Assembly: GCA_041915365.1 (NCBI GenBank)
Contig: JAYSBP010000002.1
Location: forward strand, 117,969 to 181,968
Direction of reading: 5' to 3'
Length of the DNA: 64,000 bases
Source: UBA6016 sp041915365
GTDB taxonomy: Bacteria; Campylobacterota; Campylobacteria; Campylobacterales; UBA6016
The notes under the pieces are model-generated. The model saw nothing but the letters and a program-made list of their open reading frames with translations, was not told where the DNA came from and did no database searches. Positions 24,684-34,095 of the stretch are shown here, piece by piece (the first letter of the stretch is position 1; the number at the start of each line of letters is the position of its first letter). The position numbers and the translations under genes are program-made.

Positions 24684-25568
24684 TTAGCTTTTTTGACAAA
24701 TAAGTCCATCATTATCAAAACTCATAATCTCAACCCTGAAAAATCCAAATGCGCCCTCAAGTGCCCTTTTAACCCTCTGCGCATCGTCGGCATACGTCAT
24801 ACTAAAAAAAGATGAGCCGCTACCGGAAAGTGTGCTCATAAGTGCTCCTTGCTCAAGAGCTATGCGCTGAACTTCAAATAACTCGGGGAGGTTTTTCATC
24901 CTAATGTCTTGGTGGAATTTATCTTTTGAGGCGACACGGAGCATATCATAGTTTCCGGCAAAAAGCAGAGCCGACAGTAACGATGAACGAGACAGGTTGT
25001 AGACAGCCTCTTCCTTGCTGTATTTTTTCGGCAAAGCACCCCTTGAGTGGTTGGTTGACATGTGAACGTTCGGTATTACTATAACTGCCTTCAGAGAATC
25101 TGGCATATCTTTTTTAATGCTAAAAACCCTCGAATTCTCAACAACCGCAACATTAAAGCCACCAAATACCGCCGGGGTTATGTTGTCTGGGTGCGGCTCA
25201 TATGTAAGAGCTATATTTAGAGCTTTTTCTTTTGATATTTCGACGCCTGCCATTTCATAGGCCGCTTTTACTGCGGATACTATCGTAGCAGATGAGCTTC
25301 CAAGCCCTCTTGAAATAGGTATATTGTTGGCAAACTCAAATCTAAAGCTCTCTTTTTTGCCGGTTATGTTTTTGTACTGTTCGTTAAATATGCTGACAAA
25401 GATATTTCCGCTTTTCATACGGACACTATTTTTCCCCTCGCCCCTTATTGATACGCTAAAAAACTTTGAGCGTTTAACATCAACTTCATTTCTTAAGGAA
25501 AGGGCAACACCAAGGGTGTCAAAACCGGGGCCCATATTTGCGCTAGTTGCGGGAACAGAAAAAAACAA
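24684..25568 (-). CDS. thrB: Homoserine kinase
   Basis: A 294-residue GHMP kinase that phosphorylates homoserine in threonine synthesis. SVPATSANMGPGFDTLG at the start, the ATP loop ISRGLGSSSATIVSA and a late LSGSGSSFFSM motif are present. I place the start at the TTG 25568: AAGGA lies 7 nt upstream and the enzyme family begins there. An ATG at 25643 would create an overlap with the previous gene and add 25 residues unlike ThrB. Confidence 0.93.
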   Translation of the reverse strand: MFFSVPATSANMGPGFDTLGVALSLRNEVDVKRSKFFSVSIRGEGKNSVRMKSGNIFVSIFNEQYKNITGKKESFRFEFANNIPISRGLGSSSATIVSAVKAAYEMAGVEISKEKALNIALTYEPHPDNITPAVFGGFNVAVVENSRVFSIKKDMPDSLKAVIVIPNVHMSTNHSRGALPKKYSKEEAVYNLSRSSLLSALLFAGNYDMLRVASKDKFHQDIRMKNLPELFEVQRIALEQGALMSTLSGSGSSFFSMTYADDAQRVKRALEGAFGFFRVEIMSFDNDGLICQKS

Positions 25569-25584
25569 ATTTATATCCTTAATA

Positions 25585-26037
25585 TCAAACTGCCGGAAGC
25601 ACAAAAGCAGGCTCTGCGGAGCTGCCAAAAGCCTCAAAATCAAATGTTAGCGGTAAAGTCACGTCGCCCATTTCAGGGGCATTTTCAAAAACTTTTAACG
25701 ATATTCTACCAGTCTCATACACAAAATAACTATTGCCAAATGCTTTTATTGGCGTATTGCCGTTAAACTCAAATGGAGCGATGCCGTAAAACGGGATTTT
25801 TTTGACTATTGATACGCTCTTTATTGATACGTATGCAATTTTTAAGGACATGTGATTGCCTGGGCCACTCGTATAATACATCTCATTTGGCATGTACTCT
25901 TTGAGCGCTTCGTCTATTATTATCGGCAAGACATCGCTAGCCTTGCCCTCCTTCTTATACTCTTTTTTCAGCTCACCATACTCATATACACCAAGCCTAA
26001 AAGGGGACGAAACCGTCAAAAACAAAAACCTTATCAA
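25585..26037 (-). CDS. tsaB: TsaB-like protein (tRNA t6A synthesis), short form
   Basis: A 150-residue protein. TVSSPFRLGVYE, YYTSGPGNHMSLKIAYVSIK and the FYGIAPFEF segment match the TsaB/YeaZ fold, which partners TsaD in making N6-threonylcarbamoyladenosine on tRNA. It is shorter than Escherichia coli TsaB (about 230 residues), as expected for the reduced Campylobacterota form encoded between lpxC and thrB. The start is a TTG overlapping the lpxC stop. Confidence 0.68.
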   Translation of the reverse strand: MIRFLFLTVSSPFRLGVYEYGELKKEYKKEGKASDVLPIIIDEALKEYMPNEMYYTSGPGNHMSLKIAYVSIKSVSIVKKIPFYGIAPFEFNGNTPIKAFGNSYFVYETGRISLKVFENAPEMGDVTLPLTFDFEAFGSSAEPAFVLPAV

Positions 26038-26933
26038 GCTTTTGCCATCTCCAAAACCGCTTCGCTCTCTTTTTCTTTATCTATATGAAGCTCTACTATT
26101 TCATAGTTTTCAGCACTCTCAAGGAGTTTTTTCGTCAATAGATGGTTTAGTTTGTGGCTTCCTGCACTTGCCTCGTAATGCCCGATAAAATGCGAACCCA
26201 AAAGAGTCATATCGCCTATTGCGTCTAGTACTTTGTGGCGGACAAACTCATCGTCAAATCTGAGTCCTTCAGGGTTCAGTATTTTATGCTCATCAAGAAC
26301 TATCGCATTCTCCAAACTCCCGCCCTTCGCAAGACCAATCGAACGAAGATATTGCACCTCTTTCAAAAAGCCAAACGTCCTAGCTCTACCTATTTCCTCT
26401 TTGAAGTTTTCTTTTGTAAACACAAATTCATATTTTTGGACTTGTATCATCGGATGGTCAAATTTTATCTCATAGCTATACTTGCATTCATCTGCGGGAG
26501 AGAGTCTCACAAACTTATCACCCTCTCTTACCTCCACCGCTTTTTTTACGACTATTACTTTTTTTGGAGCTTCAAGCTCTTTTAGCCCAGCCTCCTCAAG
26601 AAGCATGCAAAAAGCGGCAGATGAGCCCTCCATTATCGGCACTTCGTCGTTATCTATAACTATTCTGAGATTGTCTATTCCGCTTGCCGATATAGCCGAC
26701 ATCAGATGTTCTATTGTAGATATAACCACGCCGTCTTTGCCTATTACCGTGGCCATTTTTGTATCCACTACGTTTTCAGGCTTTAGTTCGATAGTCTTTG
26801 CAGCGTCCTCTCTATAAAACACTATACCGCTTCCAGCCTCTTGCGGCTCCAGACGAAGCTTCACGACAACCGCCTTGTGCAGACCGATACCTGAGAGCTC
26901 AACTTGTTTTGCTATCGTAGTTTGCTTCATCAT
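26034..26933 (-). CDS. lpxC: UDP-3-O-acyl-N-acetylglucosamine deacetylase
   Basis: A 299-residue zinc amidase, the committed step of lipid A synthesis. Zinc ligands and catalytic residues are seen in STIEHLMSA, KVLDAIGDMTLLG and the late HKLNHLL motif. It overlaps minC by 4 nt (ATGA). Confidence 0.97.
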   Translation of the reverse strand: MMKQTTIAKQVELSGIGLHKAVVVKLRLEPQEAGSGIVFYREDAAKTIELKPENVVDTKMATVIGKDGVVISTIEHLMSAISASGIDNLRIVIDNDEVPIMEGSSAAFCMLLEEAGLKELEAPKKVIVVKKAVEVREGDKFVRLSPADECKYSYEIKFDHPMIQVQKYEFVFTKENFKEEIGRARTFGFLKEVQYLRSIGLAKGGSLENAIVLDEHKILNPEGLRFDDEFVRHKVLDAIGDMTLLGSHFIGHYEASAGSHKLNHLLTKKLLESAENYEIVELHIDKEKESEAVLEMAKA

Positions 26934-27619
26934 ACATCCTTTATGGAGAGCTTGCCGTCAAACGTCACAAGCTTTATTTTTCCGTTTAGAGCATTTTTAT
27001 CTATCTTTGCCCCCTTGAGACTTACTGAGCCTTTGCCGATGTTTTTTAGCATCACATAGTCACCGCCTACGTCGACATCACCGTCTACGACATCCAAAAT
27101 CACGGCGTTTCCACTGGTTTTTACCCTAGCTCCGCTATTTATTCTACCCATAAGCGTAACATCGGAGTCCGTATTTATATCCTCGCCGCTTCTAAGATTT
27201 CTAGTCAAGGTCAAAGTCTTTGAAACAGCTTGAGACGGCTTTGGAGCTTCCACTTTTTCATCTAGAGGGAGCTTAGCTTGAGGTTTTACGGGTTGTTTTT
27301 TTGGCGTTTCTGGTTTGACCTCAACCGGTTTTGGTGCTTCTAACTCTTTTTCGACTATAGGCTTAGGTTTTTGCTCCTCTTCGATACGAGGGGCAAGCTC
27401 TTTTTTGAAAGCAAGAGCCGACTCATCGCATTCGCCCATTGCGGCATAGCACAGCCCCCTTTTTTTGCACTCCTTGGCAAATACTCCCTTTGCATCACCT
27501 TTTAAAAGCATCAGAAAGCCGTTTAAAAGTATGCTATTTTTGTCCAGATAAGCCTCAAACTCCGCTATATTGTCGCACTCTATCTCAAATACACGGACAC
27601 TCTTTTGTTTTACTTTCAT
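26930..27619 (-). CDS. minC: Septum site-determining protein MinC
   Basis: A 229-residue inhibitor of FtsZ ring placement. The C-terminal beta-helix domain is clear from TRNLRSGEDINTDSDVTLMG and the repeated Gly/Asp turns; the N-terminal FtsZ-binding domain is divergent. A Pro/Glu/Lys linker lies at about residues 75-125. It starts one base before the end of the M23 gene. minD and minE are not here. Confidence 0.9.
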   Translation of the reverse strand: MKVKQKSVRVFEIECDNIAEFEAYLDKNSILLNGFLMLLKGDAKGVFAKECKKRGLCYAAMGECDESALAFKKELAPRIEEEQKPKPIVEKELEAPKPVEVKPETPKKQPVKPQAKLPLDEKVEAPKPSQAVSKTLTLTRNLRSGEDINTDSDVTLMGRINSGARVKTSGNAVILDVVDGDVDVGGDYVMLKNIGKGSVSLKGAKIDKNALNGKIKLVTFDGKLSIKDV

Positions 27620-28993
27620 CTATTTCCTGCCAGCGATGATGATTTTTGCGTCTTCAATGACTTTTGTTACGTTCAGTTTTATCCAATTCGCATCCAGCCA
27701 CTCAAGCGGTCTGACCTCTACGCCCTGAATAACAACGCCATAGTGTAGATGGTCGCCAAACGCCAGTCCGCTCATGCCTGTTTTTGCTATCGGCTGACCT
27801 TTTTGTACCATATCGCCCTCTTTTGCCAAAAATGAACTACAATGCCCATAGAGCGTAAATAGCCCAAGTCCGTGGTATACAACCGACATATTTCCGTAAA
27901 TACCGTTTGGTGCGGCGAATATTACGATGCCGTTATTTGGGGCGACTATAGTATCCTCTTTGACGCTAGCAAAATCAACCCCCTTATGGTATGACTGACT
28001 GATAACGTCATTGTTTAGGTGATAGCTTCTATGGTCGCCAAAACTACCGACGACGGAGGCTTTTTTGATTGGCAAAAACGGCTCGCTAAAATAACTATCT
28101 ACGACGTTATCTCCTATCCTGCTTGTTATTTCGCCGATTAGCTTCTCGTTTTCACCCCTCAAAGTATTGTTTACATATACAAATCTATCAAGCGGCGTAG
28201 TCTTTGCGTTCACCTTCATAGACGATGAGAGTTCAACAATTTTTTGATTCAAAAAGTCATCTTTTAGCATTAGTTTTGTGTCTTTGTAAACGACATTTTT
28301 TTGGAAAAAATCAATCGGCGTATACGTCTCATTTCCAGCCATATCGGTAGCCAATACGGATGCCGAGAAATTATCATCCGTCAAGGGCCAAGCGATAAGG
28401 GCTATATAAAACCCTTTTTTGATAAACGGCTGTGCTTTAAAGATTTTACCGGAAGCGGTTTTTACGGCTACGCTTTTTAGGTTTTCGTCCCTAGCCTCAA
28501 AAACGACGGTTGCGCTCCCGCCTTTCGCTATTCCATATGAATTTGCTATGACAGACGATGTTGGCGGAGTTATGTCGCACACCACCTGCACTTCAGTCTC
28601 TAGTTTGTTCGGTCCAAAAAATCTCCATAGACTTCTATCTTCGGCTTTTAATATTATCTTTGCATTTGCGCTTGTCGGCAAAAACGCATTTTTGGGATAG
28701 GTGAGCGTCAAATTAAGCTCTTTTTGCCCTTTTGTCGCCTCGCCTTCCGCCAATACCGTAGTTTTCCCTTTTTCCTCAACCTCTATTTTGTACTTACCGA
28801 GGGCAACGTTGTCTGTGAGCTTCACTTTTAGCGGTGTTTTGAAATTCCAATATACAGTCGTATTGAGGTCTGTCGTAGGTTTTTCTCTCTCAAATACAGG
28901 AGATAAATATACAAACAAAACGATACCGATGACCGCCAAGAAGGCGCCCGCTATCCATAGTAGTTCTTTGCTTTGTCTTCTTTTGTCGTACAT
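27620..28993 (-). CDS. M23-family murein endopeptidase
   Basis: A 457-residue protein with an N-terminal membrane anchor (about residues 11-30, WIAGAFLAVIGIVLFVYLS) and a large periplasmic part. The LytM/M23 domain at the C-terminus has HKGVDFAS and the HLHYG motif, so zinc binding is intact. Such enzymes trim peptidoglycan cross-links and affect cell shape in Campylobacterota. It adjoins minC, which suits a cell-division or shape role. Confidence 0.92.
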   Translation of the reverse strand: MYDKRRQSKELLWIAGAFLAVIGIVLFVYLSPVFEREKPTTDLNTTVYWNFKTPLKVKLTDNVALGKYKIEVEEKGKTTVLAEGEATKGQKELNLTLTYPKNAFLPTSANAKIILKAEDRSLWRFFGPNKLETEVQVVCDITPPTSSVIANSYGIAKGGSATVVFEARDENLKSVAVKTASGKIFKAQPFIKKGFYIALIAWPLTDDNFSASVLATDMAGNETYTPIDFFQKNVVYKDTKLMLKDDFLNQKIVELSSSMKVNAKTTPLDRFVYVNNTLRGENEKLIGEITSRIGDNVVDSYFSEPFLPIKKASVVGSFGDHRSYHLNNDVISQSYHKGVDFASVKEDTIVAPNNGIVIFAAPNGIYGNMSVVYHGLGLFTLYGHCSSFLAKEGDMVQKGQPIAKTGMSGLAFGDHLHYGVVIQGVEVRPLEWLDANWIKLNVTKVIEDAKIIIAGRK

Positions 28994-28998
28994 ACCGC

Positions 28999-29940
28999 TT
29001 ATCCTATATTATTTTCTATTGTTTTTGCTATCTCTTGCACATCGCTCAAAAAATCGTGCTTTATCGCTACCGTAAAACCTGCGGCCTTGATATGCCCGCC
29101 TCCGCCGTATAATGACGCTAATTTATTTACGTTTATGTCGCTTTTACTTCTCAGTGAGCCTCTTATCGTACCGTCTCGCTGTTCCCTTAAAAACAAGCTT
29201 ACCTCAACGCCGCTTACGCTTCTTGCGCTCTCGGCCGCTCCATCCGCCTCGTCGTTCATTGCGCCGGTCTCTTGCGCCATTGCGTCACTCATATAAACAA
29301 ACGCCATCTTTCCACCGCCCATAAGTGTAAGTGTTGATAGTATTTTTGAGTGAAGTTTTATTTTTGAAAGAGGCTCGTTTTGGGTCATTAACGTGGCTAT
29401 TTCAGATGGATTCACGCCACGTTCAGCCAAATATGCGGCGTCAATAAAAGCTCTTTTGTCCACATTGTCATAAGCGAAAAACCCAGTATCGCTGACAAGG
29501 GCGGTATATAGACAAACAGCTGCCTCTTTTGTAGGCTCTATTTTCAAATCTCTCAAAAGCTCCAAAACGACGCTGGCCGTACTAGCAGCAGTCGGGTCAA
29601 CAATATCTATATCGCCGTAAAGCGGATTCGATGCGTGATGGTCTATATTGATTATTTTGTACGCACCATCTTTTAACGACAATCTATCTTTGTTGCCACA
29701 ATCAAAAGCTATTACAAGGTCTGCATCTGAGGGAAATATATCGCTAACCAGCTCGTAGCCGTAAAGAAACGATAAGTTTTTTGGCAATTGCGTAGCATTG
29801 TACACGGTGCTATTCTTGCCTTGCAGGCTTAGCGAATGCAAAAGCCCAAGCGCAGAGCCCAGAGTATCGGCGTCTGGATTGACGTGAGTAGCGAAAACTA
29901 TGGAGTTTGATTTTTGTATCAAGCCGAGGGCTTCTTGCAA
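28999..29940 (-). CDS. DHH-family phosphoesterase (NrnA-like oligoribonuclease/pAp phosphatase)
   Basis: A 313-residue enzyme. DHH motifs THVNPDADTLGSALG, FDCGNKDRL and NIDHHASN bind two manganese ions; the DHHA1 domain ends with GGGGHIKAAGF. NrnA-type members degrade short RNAs and 3',5'-bisphosphate nucleotides. The start is a TTG with AGAGG about 8 nt before it. Confidence 0.9.
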   Translation of the reverse strand: MQEALGLIQKSNSIVFATHVNPDADTLGSALGLLHSLSLQGKNSTVYNATQLPKNLSFLYGYELVSDIFPSDADLVIAFDCGNKDRLSLKDGAYKIINIDHHASNPLYGDIDIVDPTAASTASVVLELLRDLKIEPTKEAAVCLYTALVSDTGFFAYDNVDKRAFIDAAYLAERGVNPSEIATLMTQNEPLSKIKLHSKILSTLTLMGGGKMAFVYMSDAMAQETGAMNDEADGAAESARSVSGVEVSLFLREQRDGTIRGSLRSKSDINVNKLASLYGGGGHIKAAGFTVAIKHDFLSDVQEIAKTIENNIG

Positions 29941-29983
29941 GATAAAACCTCTGAATTTTATGAGGATTTTAACAAACGGGGGC

Positions 29984-31045
29984 TTATTTTTTTGCGTTTA
30001 GCCTCATAACGTACACGAGTACTTCCGCAACGGCTTGATACAGGCTATCAGGTATAAACTCTTCTGGTTTTACCTTTGCGTAAAGCTCTCTTGCCAACGG
30101 TGGATTTTCTACTATCGGAATATTGTTAGCGAGCGCTATCTCTTTGATTTTGAGCGCTATATTGTCTACGCCGCTAGCTAGCACCTTTGGAGCGACATCT
30201 CCTTCTTCGGCCTTATATCTGATGGCCACGGCGTAGTGGGTCGGGTTTGTTACGACGACGCTAGCCTGTGGAACGGAAGACATCATCCTTTTTTTGAACA
30301 TCTGAAACTGTAGCTGGCGGATTTTACCCTTTATTTCAGGGTTTCCCTCCATATTTTTAAACTCGTCTTTTACCTCTTGCTTAGTCATTTTGAGATTTTT
30401 GAAGTACTGATACCTAGTCCAAAACAAATCTATCGCCGCAAAAATAAAAAATACACCGAGCATAATGAGTGCTATTTGAACGGCCTTATGCACAAGCCAG
30501 TCTATCTGATCGCCAAGACTAAAAAGCGCAACGGTGGGAAGCTCTTTGATATAGCCCAAAAAGTAATAGTATCCTACGCCAAATGCGGTGAAACTTTTTA
30601 GGGTAATTTTTAGCCCTTCTACTATTTTTGCGACCGATACTAGATTTTTAAAACCGCTGATTGGGTTTAGTTTGTCCAACTTAAACTGGAGAGGTTTGGA
30701 GGTGAAATTGAGCCCAAACTGCGCTACGTTACCTATGATTCCGGCCACCATAATGACTGCAATAATAGGCAAAAGAGCGATCAAAAAATTTTTCATAGTC
30801 AAAATAACTATCTCGAATATAAGCTCTCTGGTTAATGGTTTTCCGATGAGGGATACGTAGAAATTAAAAAGTCTCTGGACATGCTCTGCGGCAAAACCGA
30901 ACAAAAATATAAGCGTAGGAATAGCGACAAGCATACTGACCCACGCCGCCGCATCAGCACTTTTTGGTACGTTCCCGTCCTTGCGCGCATCTTCAATGCG
31001 CTTACTGGTGGGCTCTTCGGTCTTTGACTCTTTGTCTTCCGCCAA
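29984..31045 (-). CDS. flhB: Flagellar type III secretion protein FlhB
   Basis: A 353-residue membrane protein of the flagellar export gate. Four hydrophobic segments are followed by a cytoplasmic domain with the autocleavage site NPTH in VVVTNPTHYAVAIRY. The N-terminus EDKESKTEEPTSKRIEDARK is typical. The start is a TTG. No other flagellar structural gene is adjacent; isolated flhB is normal in Campylobacterota. Confidence 0.95.
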   Translation of the reverse strand: MAEDKESKTEEPTSKRIEDARKDGNVPKSADAAAWVSMLVAIPTLIFLFGFAAEHVQRLFNFYVSLIGKPLTRELIFEIVILTMKNFLIALLPIIAVIMVAGIIGNVAQFGLNFTSKPLQFKLDKLNPISGFKNLVSVAKIVEGLKITLKSFTAFGVGYYYFLGYIKELPTVALFSLGDQIDWLVHKAVQIALIMLGVFFIFAAIDLFWTRYQYFKNLKMTKQEVKDEFKNMEGNPEIKGKIRQLQFQMFKKRMMSSVPQASVVVTNPTHYAVAIRYKAEEGDVAPKVLASGVDNIALKIKEIALANNIPIVENPPLARELYAKVKPEEFIPDSLYQAVAEVLVYVMRLNAKK

Positions 31046-31057
31046 CTAATATCCGTC

Positions 31058-31531
31058 TTATATGAATATTTTTGGCGGAATAAAGGCTTTTAGGATACCT
31101 TTGAACTCTTCGTCCAATTCCACTTCAATCAAAGATGATTTTTTAACATCTATGGATACAGGCACTCCAGATGCGAGAATACTTGACAAGATAGCCGAAA
31201 AATCAGGCTCATGCCCTACAATAGCTATTAACTCGCCACTCTCATCGGCTAGCAATTTTTTAAAGCTATCAAAAGTAGCCCCAGGGTTCAAAAACGGGCT
31301 CTCCGTCATTCTGACGCCCTTAAAGCTCTTTGACAAAAGCTGCGCCGTCTCTTTGGCTCTCAAAGCTTGCGACGTGTATATCACGCTTGGAGCATTGTAT
31401 ACTTTTGAAAACTCTTTGAATAGTTTTTTTGCTCCGATTATCCCTTTATCGCTAAGGGGTCTTTCCATATCGTCTCTCAGCCAGCTAACTCTGCTTAGCG
31501 CAGGTGCGTGTCTTATGAACAAAACTCTCAT
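31058..31531 (-). CDS. SixA-like histidine phosphatase
   Basis: A 157-residue member of the histidine phosphatase branch. The catalytic RHA in FIRHAPALS and GHEPD later on are intact. SixA removes phosphate from phosphohistidine proteins. It lies between nadC and flhB with small gaps. Confidence 0.85.
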   Translation of the reverse strand: MRVLFIRHAPALSRVSWLRDDMERPLSDKGIIGAKKLFKEFSKVYNAPSVIYTSQALRAKETAQLLSKSFKGVRMTESPFLNPGATFDSFKKLLADESGELIAIVGHEPDFSAILSSILASGVPVSIDVKKSSLIEVELDEEFKGILKAFIPPKIFI

Positions 31532-31533
31532 AT

Positions 31534-32352
31534 TTACTCTCCTCTCATAGAAAAATCAAGCCAAACGGACTGATGTATGATTCTGCCTATGCTGATAGCG
31601 TCAGCGCCACTTTTTGCGTACAAACCGAAATTTTCGAGGTTTATATTTCCGCTACATTCTATCAAAATCTTATTGTTGACCTCATTTCGATAGCCTACAA
31701 CCTCAGCCACACCCTCCGGCGACATATTATCGCACATCACTATGTCAACCCCAAGACGGACGGCTTCTTTGGCGGCCTCAACGCTTTCACACTCCACCTC
31801 TATGTTTGCCGTAAAGGGTATGCAGACCCTTGCCGCTTTCAGATATTCACCCAAATCATCTATCGCTTTTAAGTGTGTATCTTTTATCATCAGAGCGTCA
31901 TCAAGGCCAAAGCGATGATTTGTCACGCCGCCCATCCTTGCCGCATACTTCTCAAAGACTCTCATTCCGGCTCTTGTTTTCCTAGTATCCAGCACTTTTA
32001 TCCCGTGCTCTTTGGCAAGTTTTGCAAAAATATTTGCGCTTGTAGCTATGCCGCTAGCGTGCTGAAGCATATTAAGAAGAGTCCGCTCTAGCTTTAGTAT
32101 GTCGGTATTGTATCCGCTAATCGACAAGAGTTTTTGCCCCTTTTCTATCCCGTCACCGTCATTTACAAAAAACTCAGCCTCAAGCTCAAACATAGAGAGC
32201 AAAACATCGGCATACTCCCATCCTGCAAATACACCGTCATCTTTTGAGATTACGTTTGCTTTGTAGGGAGCTTTTGCGATGGTCCTCTCAAACAAATCGC
32301 CCCTGCCGACGTCTTCATCAAGGGCATTTTTGACAAATTCGTATTTGTTCAC
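31534..32352 (-). CDS. nadC: Nicotinate-nucleotide pyrophosphorylase (carboxylating)
   Basis: A 272-residue quinolinate phosphoribosyltransferase. LDTRKTRAGMR, GGVTNHRFGLDD and the EVECESVEAAKEA segment are characteristic. The GTG start overlaps the nadA stop (GTGA), so nadA and nadC are coupled for NAD synthesis. Confidence 0.96.
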   Translation of the reverse strand: MNKYEFVKNALDEDVGRGDLFERTIAKAPYKANVISKDDGVFAGWEYADVLLSMFELEAEFFVNDGDGIEKGQKLLSISGYNTDILKLERTLLNMLQHASGIATSANIFAKLAKEHGIKVLDTRKTRAGMRVFEKYAARMGGVTNHRFGLDDALMIKDTHLKAIDDLGEYLKAARVCIPFTANIEVECESVEAAKEAVRLGVDIVMCDNMSPEGVAEVVGYRNEVNNKILIECSGNINLENFGLYAKSGADAISIGRIIHQSVWLDFSMRGE

Positions 32353-33347
32353 TTCGTTATTTCCAACATCTTATCGAGAGAGGCTTTGGCCTTTAGTCTC
32401 GTATCTTCGTCCAAAATTATTTCGTTGTATGTCTCGCCACTTTTGATAGCCACAAGCAAGTTGTATACATCATCCAGCGTCGTCTCGTTCATCGTCGGAC
32501 ACTCAGGTTTTGTAGACGACAAAACGTATGTGTTTTTGCTTCTTAACCTGTTTACCAGATTAAATTCCGTACCGACGGCTACCTTTTGCTCTATATCTAA
32601 GCCTTGCACGTATTTTAGGATTTGAGAGGTAGAACCGACAAAATCGGCTTTTGCGACCACCTCAGGCGTACACTCTGGGTGAACAGCTATCAATATATCA
32701 GGATATTTTGCACGGTAAAACTCTATATCCTCGACCGTGAAAAGCTGATGGATAGAGCAAAAACCGTCATAGCAAATCACATCACACTCCGCCATATTTT
32801 GCCCGTCTCCAACAACGCAAGATTTGAGCCCCATCTTGTCTGCAGTATTGACCCCTAAGCATCTATCTGGAACAAAGAGTATTTTTTTGCCGCTTTTCAT
32901 AGCGTACTTGATGATGGTATCGGCGCTAGAGCTTGTACACACCACACCTCCCATCTCCGCCACTTTTGCTTTCACGTCCGCATTTGAATTGATATATGTA
33001 AGAGGGAAAATGTCATCTTTTTTTATCCCAGCCGCTTCCATCTTGGTAACAGTCTCGTCAAAATATGCGCTATCTATCATCCTAGCCATAGAGCAGCACG
33101 CCATACGGGGCATATATACTTTTTTTTCTGGCGATAGTATCTTCACGCTTTGCCCCATGAAGCCGACTCCACAAAATACGACTATTTTTTTGTCAGACTC
33201 CATACACCTTCTAGCAAGCTCTAGGCTATCACCAGTAATATCGGCCATCTCAAATACTTCGTCTCTTTGATAATAGTGCGCCACAAGCAATACGCCAAGC
33301 TCATCTTTTAGTTTTAAAATTTCTGCTTTTTTATCCATATCTTCCAC
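32349..33347 (-). CDS. nadA: Quinolinate synthase A
   Basis: A 332-residue [4Fe-4S] enzyme making quinolinate. The family pattern LVAHYYQRDEVFEMADITGDSL and cluster cysteines in CCSMARM, VCTSSSAD and HPECTPEV are visible. The start is taken as GTG 33347 with AGGA 5 nt upstream; an ATG three codons later (33338) is also possible. It heads the 15-kb minus-strand run. Confidence 0.95.
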   Translation of the reverse strand: MEDMDKKAEILKLKDELGVLLVAHYYQRDEVFEMADITGDSLELARRCMESDKKIVVFCGVGFMGQSVKILSPEKKVYMPRMACCSMARMIDSAYFDETVTKMEAAGIKKDDIFPLTYINSNADVKAKVAEMGGVVCTSSSADTIIKYAMKSGKKILFVPDRCLGVNTADKMGLKSCVVGDGQNMAECDVICYDGFCSIHQLFTVEDIEFYRAKYPDILIAVHPECTPEVVAKADFVGSTSQILKYVQGLDIEQKVAVGTEFNLVNRLRSKNTYVLSSTKPECPTMNETTLDDVYNLLVAIKSGETYNEIILDEDTRLKAKASLDKMLEITK

Positions 33348-33398
33348 GTTTTTCCTAACTTGAAAACGGATTGTATTTACCCCTTGCTTAAAGATGTT

Positions 33399-33417
33399 GT
33401 AACAAAAATACTGTTAC
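33399..33417. promoter_or_regulatory. Inverted repeat between nadA and plsY
   Basis: GTAACA-N7-TGTTAC, a perfect 6-bp inverted repeat, in the 118-nt gap between the divergent genes. It could be a repressor site; no NAD-related regulator gene is in the window. Confidence 0.35.
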
Positions 33418-33465
33418 CCTTGCCTCTTTAAAACTAAGTTACCAAATGAAAATATGGATGGATTA

Positions 33466-34095
33466 ATGGAAGCTCTAAACAATATAAATGTTATTTTCTA
33501 CATTGCCGCATACCTCATCGGAGCAATCCCTTTTGGAGTGATATTTGCCAAGCAATTTGCCGGCGTTGATGTCAGAGAAGCCGGTAGCAAAAGCATAGGG
33601 GCTACCAACGTCCTAAGAGTCGTAAAAGAAAAAGATCCCGCCCTAGCCAAAAAACTAGGAGCTATGACGCTAGCGGCGGATGCGCTAAAAGCCATTGTGC
33701 CACTGGCAGTGGCGGCTCTTATCTTCAAACTTGACGTATCGGCAATTTGGGGGATGGCTGTTCTTGCGGTGCTCGGGCATTGCTTTAGCCCATATCTAGG
33801 CTTTGAGGGCGGCAAAGGTGTCGCTACGGCGTTTGGAGCTCTCGTTTTTTTAGCCCCGCTCAACTCACTCATAGCTCTTGGATGTTGGTTTGTGGGGGCA
33901 AAACTGCTCAAAATCTCATCGCTATCTTCGCTTATGGGGCTTGTCGGGCTTCTTGTGTCTTTTTGCATGCCTATTCCGGTCGTGTTCGACGCAGGCAGTA
34001 TGTCCCCAGTCGTCATCATAGCTATACTCGTGGTCTACAAGCATATCCCGAACATCCTCAGGCTGATTGGCGGCGAGGAGAAAAAAGTCGTATGA
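33466..34095 (+). CDS. plsY: Acyl-phosphate:glycerol-3-phosphate acyltransferase
   Basis: A 209-residue membrane protein making lysophosphatidic acid. IGAIPFGVIFAK, AGSKSIGATNVLR and GFEGGKGVATAFG are the three PlsY motifs. I chose ATG 33466, which has GGAT upstream; the in-frame ATG at 33454 has no ribosome-binding site. It overlaps folB by 4 nt. Confidence 0.95.
   Translation: MEALNNINVIFYIAAYLIGAIPFGVIFAKQFAGVDVREAGSKSIGATNVLRVVKEKDPALAKKLGAMTLAADALKAIVPLAVAALIFKLDVSAIWGMAVLAVLGHCFSPYLGFEGGKGVATAFGALVFLAPLNSLIALGCWFVGAKLLKISSLSSLMGLVGLLVSFCMPIPVVFDAGSMSPVVIIAILVVYKHIPNILRLIGGEEKKVV

Noticed and set aside
25569..25643. N-terminal extension of thrB
   Set aside because: It overlaps the tsaB-like gene; the TTG at 25568 has a ribosome-binding site and the right protein start.
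33882..34091. N-terminal extension of folB
   Set aside because: The upstream part of the open frame lies inside plsY, has no resemblance to FolB, and ATG 34092 overlaps the plsY stop.
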